Source of the DNA: Nonomuraea rubra
GTDB taxonomy: Bacteria; Actinomycetota; Actinomycetes; Streptosporangiales; Streptosporangiaceae
Length of the DNA: 64,000 nt
Assembly: GCF_014207985.1 (NCBI RefSeq)
Contig: NZ_JACHMI010000001.1
Location: 4,447,001 to 4,511,000 of the forward strand
Reading direction: 5' to 3'
Translations under genes and position numbers: made by a program
Shown: positions 40,213-48,823 of the stretch, piece after piece
Position numbering within the stretch: the first letter of the stretch is position 1
Layout of the letters: the number at the start of each line of letters is the position of its first letter
The notes under the pieces: model-generated
The model's input: only the letters and a program-made list of their open reading frames with translations
Told to the model about the DNA's origin: nothing
Databases searched by the model: none

Positions 40213-40779
40213 TCAGCGCGGGACGGCCGCCACGGTCCGCCAGCCCACGGTCAGGGCGCCCGCCAGCAGCACGATCCCCGACAGCACGCCGCTGAGGAAC
40301 GGCACCCAGGCCGCCGCGGACGTCGGCGCCAGGGCGAGCCCGGCGACGCCGAGGAGGCTGAGCACCGCACCGGGGACGGCGATGTCCCAGCTCTTCCAGA
40401 TCGGTGCCAGCGCGACGAAGTGCACCCCGACCACCAGCGCGACCCACGCCACGTTGGCCTGCTCGGGAGCTCCGAGCGCGGCGAGCACCCGCAGCCCGCC
40501 GAACAGCAGGATCGCCTCGGCGGCCACGACGGCGAGATAGCCCCGGCCGAACATGGCTCCCCGGGCACTGGCGTCGGCGCCCTGCCGCCCGCCGGTGCCC
40601 TGCCTTCCGCGGGCGGCGGTGAACCACAGGACGAGCACGCCCGCCGCGGCCAGGCCGGCCGCCACCCGGAGGAGGAGCACGGCGGTGCCGCCGAGCGGGT
40701 CGTGCGTGTTGACGAAGACGAAGACGGCGCCGAACATCGCGCCGATGAGCAATCCGGTCATGCGTTGCATGAGGATCAT
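40213..40779 (-). CDS. Six-helix membrane protein, unknown
   Basis: The 188-residue protein shows about six hydrophobic helices (MTGLLIGAMFGAVFVFV, AVLLLRVAAGLAAAGVLVLWF, YLAVVAAEAILLFGGLRVL, WVALVVGVHFVALAPI, GAVLSLLGVAGLALA, FLSGVLSGIVLLAGALTV) with a short basic loop after the second. HFVALAPIWKSWDI resembles small membrane proteins annotated as hypothetical in actinomycetes. The start could be 40779, 40770 or 40761 (three Met codons). It is followed by, but 159 bp away from, the LuxR gene on the same strand. Confidence 0.75.
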   Translation of the reverse strand: MILMQRMTGLLIGAMFGAVFVFVNTHDPLGGTAVLLLRVAAGLAAAGVLVLWFTAARGRQGTGGRQGADASARGAMFGRGYLAVVAAEAILLFGGLRVLAALGAPEQANVAWVALVVGVHFVALAPIWKSWDIAVPGAVLSLLGVAGLALAPTSAAAWVPFLSGVLSGIVLLAGALTVGWRTVAAVPR

Positions 40780-40884
40780 TGAACGGCAGGCCGGGTGACG
40801 CCCGCACGGGGCCTGGGGCGAGTCCGGGGTCGGCCTGGCCCTACCCCCGCCGCACCCCTACCCCCGCCGCGCCCTATCCCTGCC

Positions 40885-40948
40885 GTCCCTCTACCGGACC
40901 GTACCTCTACCTGACCGTCCCTCTACCGGACCGTACCGCTACCTGGCC
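40885..40948. repeat. 32-bp direct repeat over LuxR stop
   Basis: GTCCCTCTACCGGACCGTAC plus 12 bp occurs at 40885-40916 and 40917-40948 with two mismatches. The stop codon of the minus-strand LuxR gene (40939-40941) is in the second copy. Confidence 0.85.
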
Positions 40949-41664
40949 GTCCCCCGCAGGTAGGCGAGCACCGCCAGCACCCGCCGGTTGTCGTCGGCCG
41001 TCGCCGGAATCTCCAGCTTGGCGAACAGGCCGGCCACGTGCTTCCCCACTGCGGCCTCCGTGATCGACAGCGCCCGGGCGACGGCGCTGTTGGAGCGCCC
41101 TTCGGCGATCAGCGCCAGCACCTCGCGCTCCCTCGCGGTCAGCCGGTGCGTCGGCTCGGTGACCTCCCTGGCGCCGGCCCACGTCCGCTCGAACAGGTCG
41201 ATCAGGGCGGTGATCAGGCTCTGCTGCCTGATCACCAGCGCTCCGGGGGAGTGGGCGACGGGGACGATCCGGAGGAACGCCACCGTACGGTCGAAGATGA
41301 CCATCTGCTGGATCGGCTCGTCGACCACCCGGTGCAGGTCGCCGGCGGCGTGCAACTGCCTGATCCGCGCCGCGAGGAGTGGTTTGTCCAGCATGTCGGC
41401 GTGCACGATCGTCCGCATCCGCATGCCCCGCTCCAGGGCGTCGAGGTTCTCGCGCCGGGTCGAGCGTTCGTCGCGCTCCGTGCCGGCCTGCCCGACGGGC
41501 TGCATGGCGCGCAGTTCGGTGGCCGAGGCCGCGGCCTGGGAGATCCGTTGCCGGACGAGCTCGCTGTCGACCAGGCGCTCGACGTCCACGGGGAGCCCCC
41601 GCAGGTCGTTGACCACCTCTTCGAGCCGCCGGGCGAGCTGGGCCAGCGCCGCGCTCTCTTCCAC
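40939..41664 (-). CDS. LuxR-type regulator with TrmB-like sensor domain
   Basis: The 241-residue protein has a middle domain (MRTIVHADMLDKPLLAARIRQLHAAGDLHRV ... QQMVIFDRTVAFLRIVP; two parts) like the phospholipase-D/TrmB-type sensor found in many Streptomyces LuxR proteins. A C-terminal LuxR helix-turn-helix follows (LTAREREVLALIAEGRSNSAVA, then AVGKHVAGLFAKL). It lacks a receiver domain. GTG 41664 is favoured by GGGAGG upstream; GTG 41679 is the alternative. It is 37 bp downstream of the orphan CMT-ER gene on the same strand and may be co-transcribed. Confidence 0.85.
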   Translation of the reverse strand: MEESAALAQLARRLEEVVNDLRGLPVDVERLVDSELVRQRISQAAASATELRAMQPVGQAGTERDERSTRRENLDALERGMRMRTIVHADMLDKPLLAARIRQLHAAGDLHRVVDEPIQQMVIFDRTVAFLRIVPVAHSPGALVIRQQSLITALIDLFERTWAGAREVTEPTHRLTAREREVLALIAEGRSNSAVARALSITEAAVGKHVAGLFAKLEIPATADDNRRVLAVLAYLRGTAR

Positions 41665-41701
41665 AGGCCTCCCTCCCACGGACGAAGGTAGCCCTTCTGA
41701 T

Positions 41702-44305
41702 CTACTTTGTAAAGGGGGCGGTCCGGTCGAAGCAGAGCACGATCTCGCCGAGGGCCGCGCCCGCCCGCATCGACGCCAGGGCGTCCCGCACGCGGGCCGC
41801 GGGGTAGGCGCCGTACGGCAGCGGCAGACACCAGTCCCGTGCCGCTCCGGCCATCACCTCGGCGAACACGTCCGGGTCCGAGGGGTCGGCGGCGCCGAGC
41901 TCCACGTACCGCCCGTCATCGGCCAGCGCCCGCTCCCAGCCGGACGGGGCGGGCCCCGCCATCACCTCGGCACCCCGGCCGTCCGTCAGCGCCAGCACCT
42001 GGCGGGGCGCGTCCGGGGCGAGGGCGTCGAGCACGTGCCAGGCGCCGAAGGTGAGCAGGAGGTCGCGCTGGGCCGGGGTGCGGGCGGCGGCCAGGACGCG
42101 GGCGCCGCAGTGGCGGGCGTACCGCAGCGCGGCCAGGCCGAGGCCGGTGGCGTCGTCGTGCAGGAGCAGGGTCTCGTCCGGTGACAGCTTGGCCTGGACG
42201 GTCAGGGCGAGGTGGGCGTGCAGGTTCGGCAGCGGTGCGGTGGCGGCCTCGGCGTCGGGCGTTCCCGCGGGGGTGGTGGTGAGGAGGCGGGCCGGGGTGA
42301 GGACGTGGGAGGCGGGCGTGCCGGGGGCGAGCCCGGTGACGCGGTCGCCCGGCCTGAGGCCGGTGACGCCGTCTCCGACGGCGGTGACCAGGCCGGCGCA
42401 GGACCACCAGGGGCGCGGGGCGCCGGTCCTCCGTACGGGGAGGGTGGCGGCGCGTACGTCGACGGCGACCAGGCCGGGGCCGGGGGGCGGGGGAGGGGCG
42501 GTGCGGGTCCAGGCCGGTTCGGGGGCTTCGAGGTCGGGGGCGAGGTCGAGGGCGTAGGAGGCGGGAGGGGTGTGGGGCTGCTCGCGGATGACGAAGCGGC
42601 CTCGCGGTGTCAGGACGATCTCGTGGTCGCCGGGGGTGGCCAGGAGTTCGTGGGCCAGCCTGCGGGCGTCGGCGGCGATGGTCTCGCCGGGGTGCAGGGT
42701 GATGCGGGGCAGGTGCAGGCCGGGGTGTTCGCGGGCGATGGCCGTGGCGGCGTCCTGGACGGTGGTGGCGGTGGCGGGGCGGGTGACGACGTACAGTGAT
42801 CGTCTGGCGGTTGGGGGGAGCGCGTCGAAGGCCCGTGCGATGGCTCGCAGCGCGGGTGGCGGCTCGTCGCCGGCGCGGGTGGCGTGGCCGGCGGGTACGA
42901 ACGTGACGGCCACCCGTTCGCCGGGCGGCCGGGTGGAGATGAGCTCCGGACCTTGCCCGGCGAGCACCGCGACCGCCTTTCCCGCGTGCGGTGGGGTCAG
43001 GAGGCGGGCGACCGCGTCGGCGAGGGGGAGTTCGTGCTCGGATTCCGCGGCGATGATCCAGCGGGTCCTGGTGGCGGCGGGCGGGAGCGGTCGGGGGCGG
43101 GTGCGGGCGCGGGGGCGGGCGGCCAGGAGGATGGAGAAGGTGTCGCGGCCGGGCCTGGTGTCGTCGCCGGTCCGGGCGAGGTGGGTGAAGCCGCACTCGC
43201 GCAGCAGCGGCGGCCACTGCTCGCGGCGCAGCAGCGTGGTGCGCGGCCGCAGGGGGTCGTCCTCGGCGGGCCAGGCGTGGTCGAGCGTGCCGAAGGCGCC
43301 GAGGAGCAGGGCGGGGTCGTGGGTCTCGATGGCCAGCAGGTGGCCGCCGGGGGCGAGCAGGCTGCGGACGCGGTCCAGCGCGGCGGGCAGGTCGCGGGCG
43401 GTGTGCAGGGTGTTGGCGGCGATCACGACGTCGTGGCCGCCGGAGGCGAAGCCTTGGCTGGTGGGGTCGGTGTCGAGGTCGAGCTGCTGGTGGTCGAGGA
43501 AGTCGTGGCCGGGGAAGCGGTGGCGGGCGGCGGCGCAGGCGAGCGGGCTGGGGTCGGTGAGGGTGTAGCGGGTGAGGTGGGCCGGCAGGAGCGGGAGCAG
43601 GGCGGCGGTGGTGCCGCCGGTGCCCGCGCCGACTTCGAGCACGCGCAGGGTGCGGTCGCCCGGCCAGGCGGCGAGGATCTGGCGGAGCAGGGCGCGGGCG
43701 ACCCGGTTGGTGAAGCGGCACACGGGGGCGACGTCGTACAGGTGCTGGAGCGGGCCGTCTTCGAGCAGGTCCAGGGGGTTGGTCTCGCCGCGGAGCACGG
43801 CGGGGAGCCGGCGTGCCACGCGGGTGCTGAGCGCCACTTCGGCGAGGAAGGCGGGGTGGCGCTGGAGGAGGGCGCGGGTGAGCTCGTCGGGGTCGGCGGG
43901 GCCGGTGGTGAGGTGCCAGCGGCCGTCCGGCGTCGGGTGGGCGAGGTCGTGTTCGCGCAGCAGGCGCAGCAGGGTGGTGACGAGGCGGCGGTGGCGGGGG
44001 AGGAGGCCGGCGGCGAGGAGGTCGTCCACGGTGAACGGGGTGGCGGGCGCGGTGGGGAGCAGGCGGGTGAGCGCGCCGGCGAAGCGGTGCAGGAGGGCGT
44101 GGTTCGCTTCCGGGAGGAAGCGTTCGTAGCGGGAGGCGCGCCAGGCCGTGCGGATGCGTTCGAGCTGCTCGCCGGCACGGGCGAGGATGACGCCGGGCAT
44201 GGGCAGTGCGCATGTGTCGTCCCTGCCCGGTTCGTACGGGGCGGCGCGGAGCCGGGTGCGGTCCAGGGTGACGGTCGGCTGCCCGGCATCGAGTTCGCAA
44301 CGCAT
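41702..44305 (-). CDS. Orphan PKS-like protein: C-methyltransferase, pseudo-KR, enoylreductase
   Basis: The 867-residue protein carries a contiguous slice of a reducing polyketide synthase. A winged-helix-like N-terminus (about 40-140) is followed by a PKS-type C-methyltransferase with SAM motif VLEVGAGTGGTT near 220 and YTLTDPSPL. A structural pseudo-ketoreductase-like segment (about 420-560; LYVVTRPATA, IAREHPGL) comes next, then an MDR-type enoylreductase (about 590-867; CAGLVTAVGDGVTGLRPGDRV). KS, AT, DH, active KR and ACP are absent. The ER cofactor loop is altered (DDATGLGLAAL for the usual GGVG form). It is divergent from a TetR-ABC exporter operon. A trans-acting tailoring enzyme or decayed remnant are both possible. 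Confidence 0.75.
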   Translation of the reverse strand: MRCELDAGQPTVTLDRTRLRAAPYEPGRDDTCALPMPGVILARAGEQLERIRTAWRASRYERFLPEANHALLHRFAGALTRLLPTAPATPFTVDDLLAAGLLPRHRRLVTTLLRLLREHDLAHPTPDGRWHLTTGPADPDELTRALLQRHPAFLAEVALSTRVARRLPAVLRGETNPLDLLEDGPLQHLYDVAPVCRFTNRVARALLRQILAAWPGDRTLRVLEVGAGTGGTTAALLPLLPAHLTRYTLTDPSPLACAAARHRFPGHDFLDHQQLDLDTDPTSQGFASGGHDVVIAANTLHTARDLPAALDRVRSLLAPGGHLLAIETHDPALLLGAFGTLDHAWPAEDDPLRPRTTLLRREQWPPLLRECGFTHLARTGDDTRPGRDTFSILLAARPRARTRPRPLPPAATRTRWIIAAESEHELPLADAVARLLTPPHAGKAVAVLAGQGPELISTRPPGERVAVTFVPAGHATRAGDEPPPALRAIARAFDALPPTARRSLYVVTRPATATTVQDAATAIAREHPGLHLPRITLHPGETIAADARRLAHELLATPGDHEIVLTPRGRFVIREQPHTPPASYALDLAPDLEAPEPAWTRTAPPPPPGPGLVAVDVRAATLPVRRTGAPRPWWSCAGLVTAVGDGVTGLRPGDRVTGLAPGTPASHVLTPARLLTTTPAGTPDAEAATAPLPNLHAHLALTVQAKLSPDETLLLHDDATGLGLAALRYARHCGARVLAAARTPAQRDLLLTFGAWHVLDALAPDAPRQVLALTDGRGAEVMAGPAPSGWERALADDGRYVELGAADPSDPDVFAEVMAGAARDWCLPLPYGAYPAARVRDALASMRAGAALGEIVLCFDRTAPFTK

Positions 44306-44369
44306 ATGACTACTGTGCGTGCTTAAAGGGCCACATTCCCGTCCGCTGTCCTCGCCATAAAACCACTTG

Positions 44370-44391
44370 AATGAGTGAGTACTCGCTCATT
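44370..44391. promoter_or_regulatory. TetR operator (22-bp dyad)
   Basis: Arms AATGAGTGAGT and ACTCGCTCATT are complementary at 10 of 11 positions about a central GTAC. The site lies 64 bp before the CMT-ER start and 13 bp before the TetR start, so one repressor could govern both directions. Confidence 0.75.
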
Positions 44392-44403
44392 ACGCTTCCG
44401 GCC

Positions 44404-45027
44404 GTGAACAAGAGGCGCAGGGTGCCGGCGATGGCGCCGGAGGATCGCCGGGCCGCTCTCATCGCCGCCACCATCCCGCTGCTGCGGGCGTACGGCGCCG
44501 CGGTGAGCACCCGTCAGATCGCCGAGGCGGCGGGCGTGGCCGAGGGCACCATCTTCGGTGTCTTCCGCGACAAGGCCACGCTGCTGCGGGCGGCACTGAT
44601 GAGCGCCTTCGACCCGCTGCCCGCCGTGGCGGCGATGGCGGCCGTCCCCGCGGACGCCGGGCTGCGCGCGCGGCTGGGCGAGGCGGTCGCGATCCTGCGG
44701 GCGCGGATGCGCGACAACGCCAATCTCATGGCCGTCCCCAAGGATCTGATGGCCGACGACGCCGGGTTCCGGGAGAGCATGATGGACGGCCGGCGGCGGC
44801 TGCTGGCCGCGCTGGCCTCCCTGATGGAGCCCGATCGCGACCGGTTGCGGCGCTCGCCCGAGGCGGCGGCGCAGCTGTTGCTCATGCTGGTCGCGGTGTC
44901 CGTGCACCGCGGCTTCGACGAGGGCGGCGACTTCGCGGACATGGAGGACGAGGAGATCGTCTCCGTGCTGCTCGACGGGTTGCTCGTGCGGTCCTCCCCC
45001 ACCCCAGACCAAGAAAGCCCTTGCTGA
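44404..45027 (+). CDS. TetR family regulator of the ABC exporter operon
   Basis: The 207-residue protein has helix-turn-helix STRQIAEAAGVAEGTIFGVFRDKATLLRAAL. GTG 44404 is chosen because the frame-opening ATG 44371 lies inside the operator; no SD is visible, so it may be leaderless. Its stop overlaps the first ABC gene start (TGATG), so regulator and exporter are translationally coupled. This organisation (TetR followed by two ABC half-transporters) is common for multidrug exporters. Confidence 0.88.
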   Translation: MNKRRRVPAMAPEDRRAALIAATIPLLRAYGAAVSTRQIAEAAGVAEGTIFGVFRDKATLLRAALMSAFDPLPAVAAMAAVPADAGLRARLGEAVAILRARMRDNANLMAVPKDLMADDAGFRESMMDGRRRLLAALASLMEPDRDRLRRSPEAAAQLLLMLVAVSVHRGFDEGGDFADMEDEEIVSVLLDGLLVRSSPTPDQESPC

Positions 45028-46763
45028 TGCTGTTCCGTTTGCTGCGGGTCCAGCTCAGGCCGTACCGGAGAGAGATCACGCTCGTCGTGCTCTTCCAGTT
45101 CGTGCAGACGCTGGCCACGCTCTATCTTCCGACGCTCAACGCCGACATCATCGACGACGGTGTCGTCAGGGGCGACACCGGTTACATCATGCGCGTCGGG
45201 CTGGTGATGCTCGGTGTGACGCTCGTCCAGATCGTCTGCGCGACCGTGGCGGTGTACTACGGCGCCCGGACCTCGATGGCCCTGGGCAGGGATCTGCGGG
45301 CCGCGATCTTCCGCCGGGTGCAGGACTTCTCCGCGCAGGAGGTCGGCAGGTTCGGCGCGCCGTCGCTGATCACCCGGACGACCAACGACGTGCAGCAGAT
45401 CCAGTTGCTGGTGCTGATGGCGTTCACCATGATGGTGGCCGCGCCGATCATGTGCGTCGGCGGCATCGTGCTGGCGTTGCGGCAGGACGTGACGCTGTCG
45501 TCGCTGCTGCTCGTGGCGCTGCCGGTGATGATCGTCATCGTCGCGGTGATCGTGGTGCGGATGCGGCCGCTCTTCCGCACGATGCAGGAGCGCATCGACC
45601 GGATCAACCAGGTGCTGCGCGAGCAGATCACCGGCATCCGGGTCATCAGGGCGTTCGTCCGCGACCGGTACGAGCGCGAGCGGTTCGCCGCCGACAACGA
45701 CCGGCTGACCGACGTGTCGCTGCGGGTGGGACGGCTGATGGCGCTGATGTTCCCCACGGTCATGCTGGTGGTGAACGTCTCCAGCGTCGCCGTGGTGTGG
45801 TTCGGCGGCCATCGCATCGCCGAGGGGGCCATGGAGGTGGGGGCGCTCACCGCCGTCATCTCCTACCTCATGCAGATCCTCATGTCGGTGATGATGGCGA
45901 TGTTCATGTTCATGATGATCCCGCGGGCCGAGGTGTGCGCCGAGCGGATCGAGGAGGTGCTGGCGACCGAGCCGACCGTGCACCCGCCGGCGGCTCCCGT
46001 CGTGCCGGAGCGCCATGACGGTGAGCTGGAGCTGCGGTCGGTGGACTTCCGTTATCCGGGTGCGGAGGAGCCGGTGCTGTGCGGCGTGAGCTTCGTGGCG
46101 CGGCCCGGCCGTACGACGGCGATCATCGGGAGTACGGGCAGCGGCAAGACCACGCTGCTCAACCTGATCCCGCGGCTGTTCGACGCGACCGCGGGCGAGG
46201 TGCTGGTGGACGGCGCCGACGTGCGCGACCTCGACCAGGCCGTGCTGTCGCGGGCGGTCGGCCTGGTGCCGCAGTCGCCGTACCTGTTCACCGGCACGGT
46301 CGCCTCCAACCTCCGTTACGGCAGGCCGGACGCGACCGACGAGGAGCTGTGGCGGGCGCTGGAGGTGGCGCAGGCCCGCGAGTTCGTCGAGGCGATGCCG
46401 GGCGGGCTGGAGGAGCCGATCTCGCAGGGCGGCACGAACGTGTCGGGCGGGCAGCGCCAGCGCTTGGCCATCGCGCGGACGCTGGTGCACCGGCCGGAGA
46501 TCTACCTGTTCGACGACTCGTTCTCCGCGCTCGACTACGCGACGGACGCGCGGCTGCGCGCGGCGCTGGCCGCGGAGATCGCCGACGCCACGATCGTGAT
46601 CGTGGCCCAGCGGGTGAGCACGATCCGTGACGCCGACCGCATCATCGTCCTGGAGGACGGGCGCGTGGCCGGTAGCGGTACCCATGCCGAGCTGATGGAC
46701 GGCTGCCCGACGTACCGGGAGATCGTGCTGTCGCAGCTCACGGAACAGGAGGCGGCAGCGTGA
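45027..46763 (+). CDS. ABC half-transporter (exporter subunit 1)
   Basis: The 578-residue protein has an N-terminal six-helix type-I exporter domain and a C-terminal ATPase with Walker A GSTGSGKTTLL, Q-loop VPQSPYLF, signature NVSGGQRQR and Walker B IYLFDDSFSALD. The catalytic Glu after Walker B is Asp-Ser (DDSFSALD), so this ATP site may be the degenerate one of a heterodimer. It overlaps the next gene by GTGA. It is an MdlA/BmrC-like exporter of drugs or lipids in the cell membrane. Confidence 0.95.
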   Translation: MLFRLLRVQLRPYRREITLVVLFQFVQTLATLYLPTLNADIIDDGVVRGDTGYIMRVGLVMLGVTLVQIVCATVAVYYGARTSMALGRDLRAAIFRRVQDFSAQEVGRFGAPSLITRTTNDVQQIQLLVLMAFTMMVAAPIMCVGGIVLALRQDVTLSSLLLVALPVMIVIVAVIVVRMRPLFRTMQERIDRINQVLREQITGIRVIRAFVRDRYERERFAADNDRLTDVSLRVGRLMALMFPTVMLVVNVSSVAVVWFGGHRIAEGAMEVGALTAVISYLMQILMSVMMAMFMFMMIPRAEVCAERIEEVLATEPTVHPPAAPVVPERHDGELELRSVDFRYPGAEEPVLCGVSFVARPGRTTAIIGSTGSGKTTLLNLIPRLFDATAGEVLVDGADVRDLDQAVLSRAVGLVPQSPYLFTGTVASNLRYGRPDATDEELWRALEVAQAREFVEAMPGGLEEPISQGGTNVSGGQRQRLAIARTLVHRPEIYLFDDSFSALDYATDARLRAALAAEIADATIVIVAQRVSTIRDADRIIVLEDGRVAGSGTHAELMDGCPTYREIVLSQLTEQEAAA

Positions 46764-48715
46764 CGACACAGGCGCCGGCGCGGCGCCCGCAGCCCGGCCT
46801 CGGCCCCGGCCGGATGATGGGCGGCGGGCCGGCCGAGAAGGCGCTCGACTTCGGCGGCACGCTGCGCAAGCTGATGCGGCTGCTGCGTCCGGAGCGGGCG
46901 ATGCTGATCGTCATCCTGGTGCTCGGCGCGACCGGTGTGGCGCTGACGGTGGCCGGCCCGAAGATCCTCGGCCAGGCCACGGACCTGATCTTCAACGGCA
47001 TCATCGGGGCGCAGCTGCCCGCCGGGGTCAGCAAGGAGCAGGCCGTGGCGGGGCTGCGGGCCGGCGGGCAGGACACGTTCGCCGACATGGTGGCGTCGAT
47101 GAGCGTCGTGCCGGGCCGCGGGATCGACTTCACCGCCCTGGCGCAGGTGCTGGGCTGGGTGCTGGCGCTCTACCTGGTGGCGGCGGTGCTGGGGATCATG
47201 CAGTTCCGGCTGACGACGGTGGTGGTGCAGCGGGCGGCGGCGCGGCTGCGCGGGCGGATCGAGGACAAGCTGGCACGGCTGCCGCTGAGTTACCTCGACG
47301 GCCAGCCGCGCGGTGAGATCCTCAGCCGGGCCACGAACGACACCGACAACATCGCGCAGACGTTGCAGCAGACGATGAGCCAGCTCATCTCCTCGGTGCT
47401 GACGGTCGTGGGGGTGCTGGTGGTGATGTTCTGGATCTCGCCGGTGCTGGCGCTGATCGCGCTGGTGACGGTGCCGGTGTCGGTGTACGTGACGGCGGCC
47501 GTCGGCAAGCGGGCGCAGCCGCAGTTCATCAAGCAGTGGTCCTCGACGGGCAAGCTCAACGGCCACATCGAGGAGATGTACGGCGGGCACACGCTGGTCA
47601 AGGTGTTCGGCAGGCAGAAGGAGGCGGCGCAGGCGTTCGAGGAGCACAACCAGGCGCTGTTCGCCTCCGGTTTCCGTGCCCAGTTCATCTCCGGTGTCAT
47701 CCAGCCGGCCATGATGTTCATCGGCAACCTCAACTACGTGCTGGTCGCCGTGGTGGGCGGGCTGAAGGTGGCCTCGGGCTCGATCTCGCTGGGCGACGTG
47801 CAGGCGTTCGTGCAGTACTCGCGGCAGTTCAGCCAGCCGCTGACGCAGCTGGCCGGCATGGCGGGCCTGGTCCAGTCGGGCGCCGCGTCGGCCGAGCGGG
47901 TCTTCGAGCTGCTGGAGGCGCCCGAGCAGTCGGCCGAGCCGGCCGAGCCCGCGCGGCCGGCGGCGGTCAGGGGGCGCGTGGCGTTCGAGAACGTGTCCTT
48001 CAGGTACGCCGAGGACCGGCCGCTGATCGAGGACCTGTCGCTGACCGTGGAGCCTGGCCAGACGGTGGCCATCGTGGGCCCCACCGGTGCGGGCAAGACG
48101 ACGCTGGTCAACCTGATCATGCGGTTCTACGAGGTGACGGGCGGCCGGATCACGCTCGACGGGGTGGACATCGCGCGGATGTCGCGGGAGGAGCTGCGCG
48201 CCGACATCGGCATGGTGCTGCAGGACACCTGGCTGTTCGGCGGCACGATCGCGGAGAACATCGGTTACGGCGCGGAGGGCGCCACCCGCGAGCGGATCGA
48301 GGCCGCCGCGCGGGCCGCGCACGTGGACCGCATCGCGCACACGCTGCCCGACGGCTACGACACGGTGATCGACGAGGAGGGCGCGGCGGTCAGCGCGGGG
48401 GAGAAGCAGCTCATCACGATCGCGCGGGCGTTCCTGTCGGAGCCGGCGATCCTCATCCTGGACGAGGCGACCAGCTCGGTCGACACCCGGACCGAGGTGC
48501 TCATCCAGCGGGCGATGAGCTCGTTGCGGGAGGGCCGGACGAGTTTCGTGATCGCGCACCGGCTGTCCACGATCCGCGACGCCAGCCTGATCCTGGTGAT
48601 GGAGGACGGGCGGATCGTCGAGCAGGGCACGCACGAGTCGCTGCTGGCGGCGGGCGGCGCCTACGCCCGGCTGTACTCGGCGCAGTTCGCCGAGGCCATC
48701 GTGGAGGTCGACTGA
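46760..48715 (+). CDS. ABC half-transporter (exporter subunit 2)
   Basis: The 651-residue partner has a longer cytosolic N-terminus, a type-I exporter membrane domain with a large first extracytoplasmic insertion (about 75-115), and an ATPase with Walker A GPTGAGKTTLV, Q-loop VLQDTWLF and Walker B ILILDEATSSVD with the catalytic Glu. The signature helix reads AVSAGEKQL rather than LSGGQ. Start GTG 46760 overlaps the previous stop. Together with the first subunit it forms a heterodimeric multidrug-type exporter. Confidence 0.95.
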   Translation: MTTQAPARRPQPGLGPGRMMGGGPAEKALDFGGTLRKLMRLLRPERAMLIVILVLGATGVALTVAGPKILGQATDLIFNGIIGAQLPAGVSKEQAVAGLRAGGQDTFADMVASMSVVPGRGIDFTALAQVLGWVLALYLVAAVLGIMQFRLTTVVVQRAAARLRGRIEDKLARLPLSYLDGQPRGEILSRATNDTDNIAQTLQQTMSQLISSVLTVVGVLVVMFWISPVLALIALVTVPVSVYVTAAVGKRAQPQFIKQWSSTGKLNGHIEEMYGGHTLVKVFGRQKEAAQAFEEHNQALFASGFRAQFISGVIQPAMMFIGNLNYVLVAVVGGLKVASGSISLGDVQAFVQYSRQFSQPLTQLAGMAGLVQSGAASAERVFELLEAPEQSAEPAEPARPAAVRGRVAFENVSFRYAEDRPLIEDLSLTVEPGQTVAIVGPTGAGKTTLVNLIMRFYEVTGGRITLDGVDIARMSREELRADIGMVLQDTWLFGGTIAENIGYGAEGATRERIEAAARAAHVDRIAHTLPDGYDTVIDEEGAAVSAGEKQLITIARAFLSEPAILILDEATSSVDTRTEVLIQRAMSSLREGRTSFVIAHRLSTIRDASLILVMEDGRIVEQGTHESLLAAGGAYARLYSAQFAEAIVEVD

Positions 48716-48728
48716 GAGTGCTGGCGGT

Positions 48729-48760
48729 GGCCGGACACGCTCGGGGGACGGGGTCCGGCC
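48729..48760 (+). terminator. Possible terminator after ABC operon
   Basis: GGCCGGAC (48729-48736) and GTCCGGCC (48753-48760) form an 8-bp stem with a 16-nt loop, 14 bp after the second ABC gene and 64 bp before the next start. Confidence 0.4.
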
Positions 48761-48823
48761 GCAGCCCCATGTCGTAGGGTGTTCGAGCGATCGCTTACCG
48801 TACGCGACAGCCGGGGGACGGCG

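Noticed and set aside
44371..44403. ATG 44371 as start of the TetR gene
   Set aside because: It lies inside a 22-bp operator palindrome and would add residues not typical of the family.
41702..48715. A complete polyketide gene cluster
   Set aside because: Only one partial PKS-like protein is present; no ketosynthase, acyltransferase or carrier protein occurs in the window.
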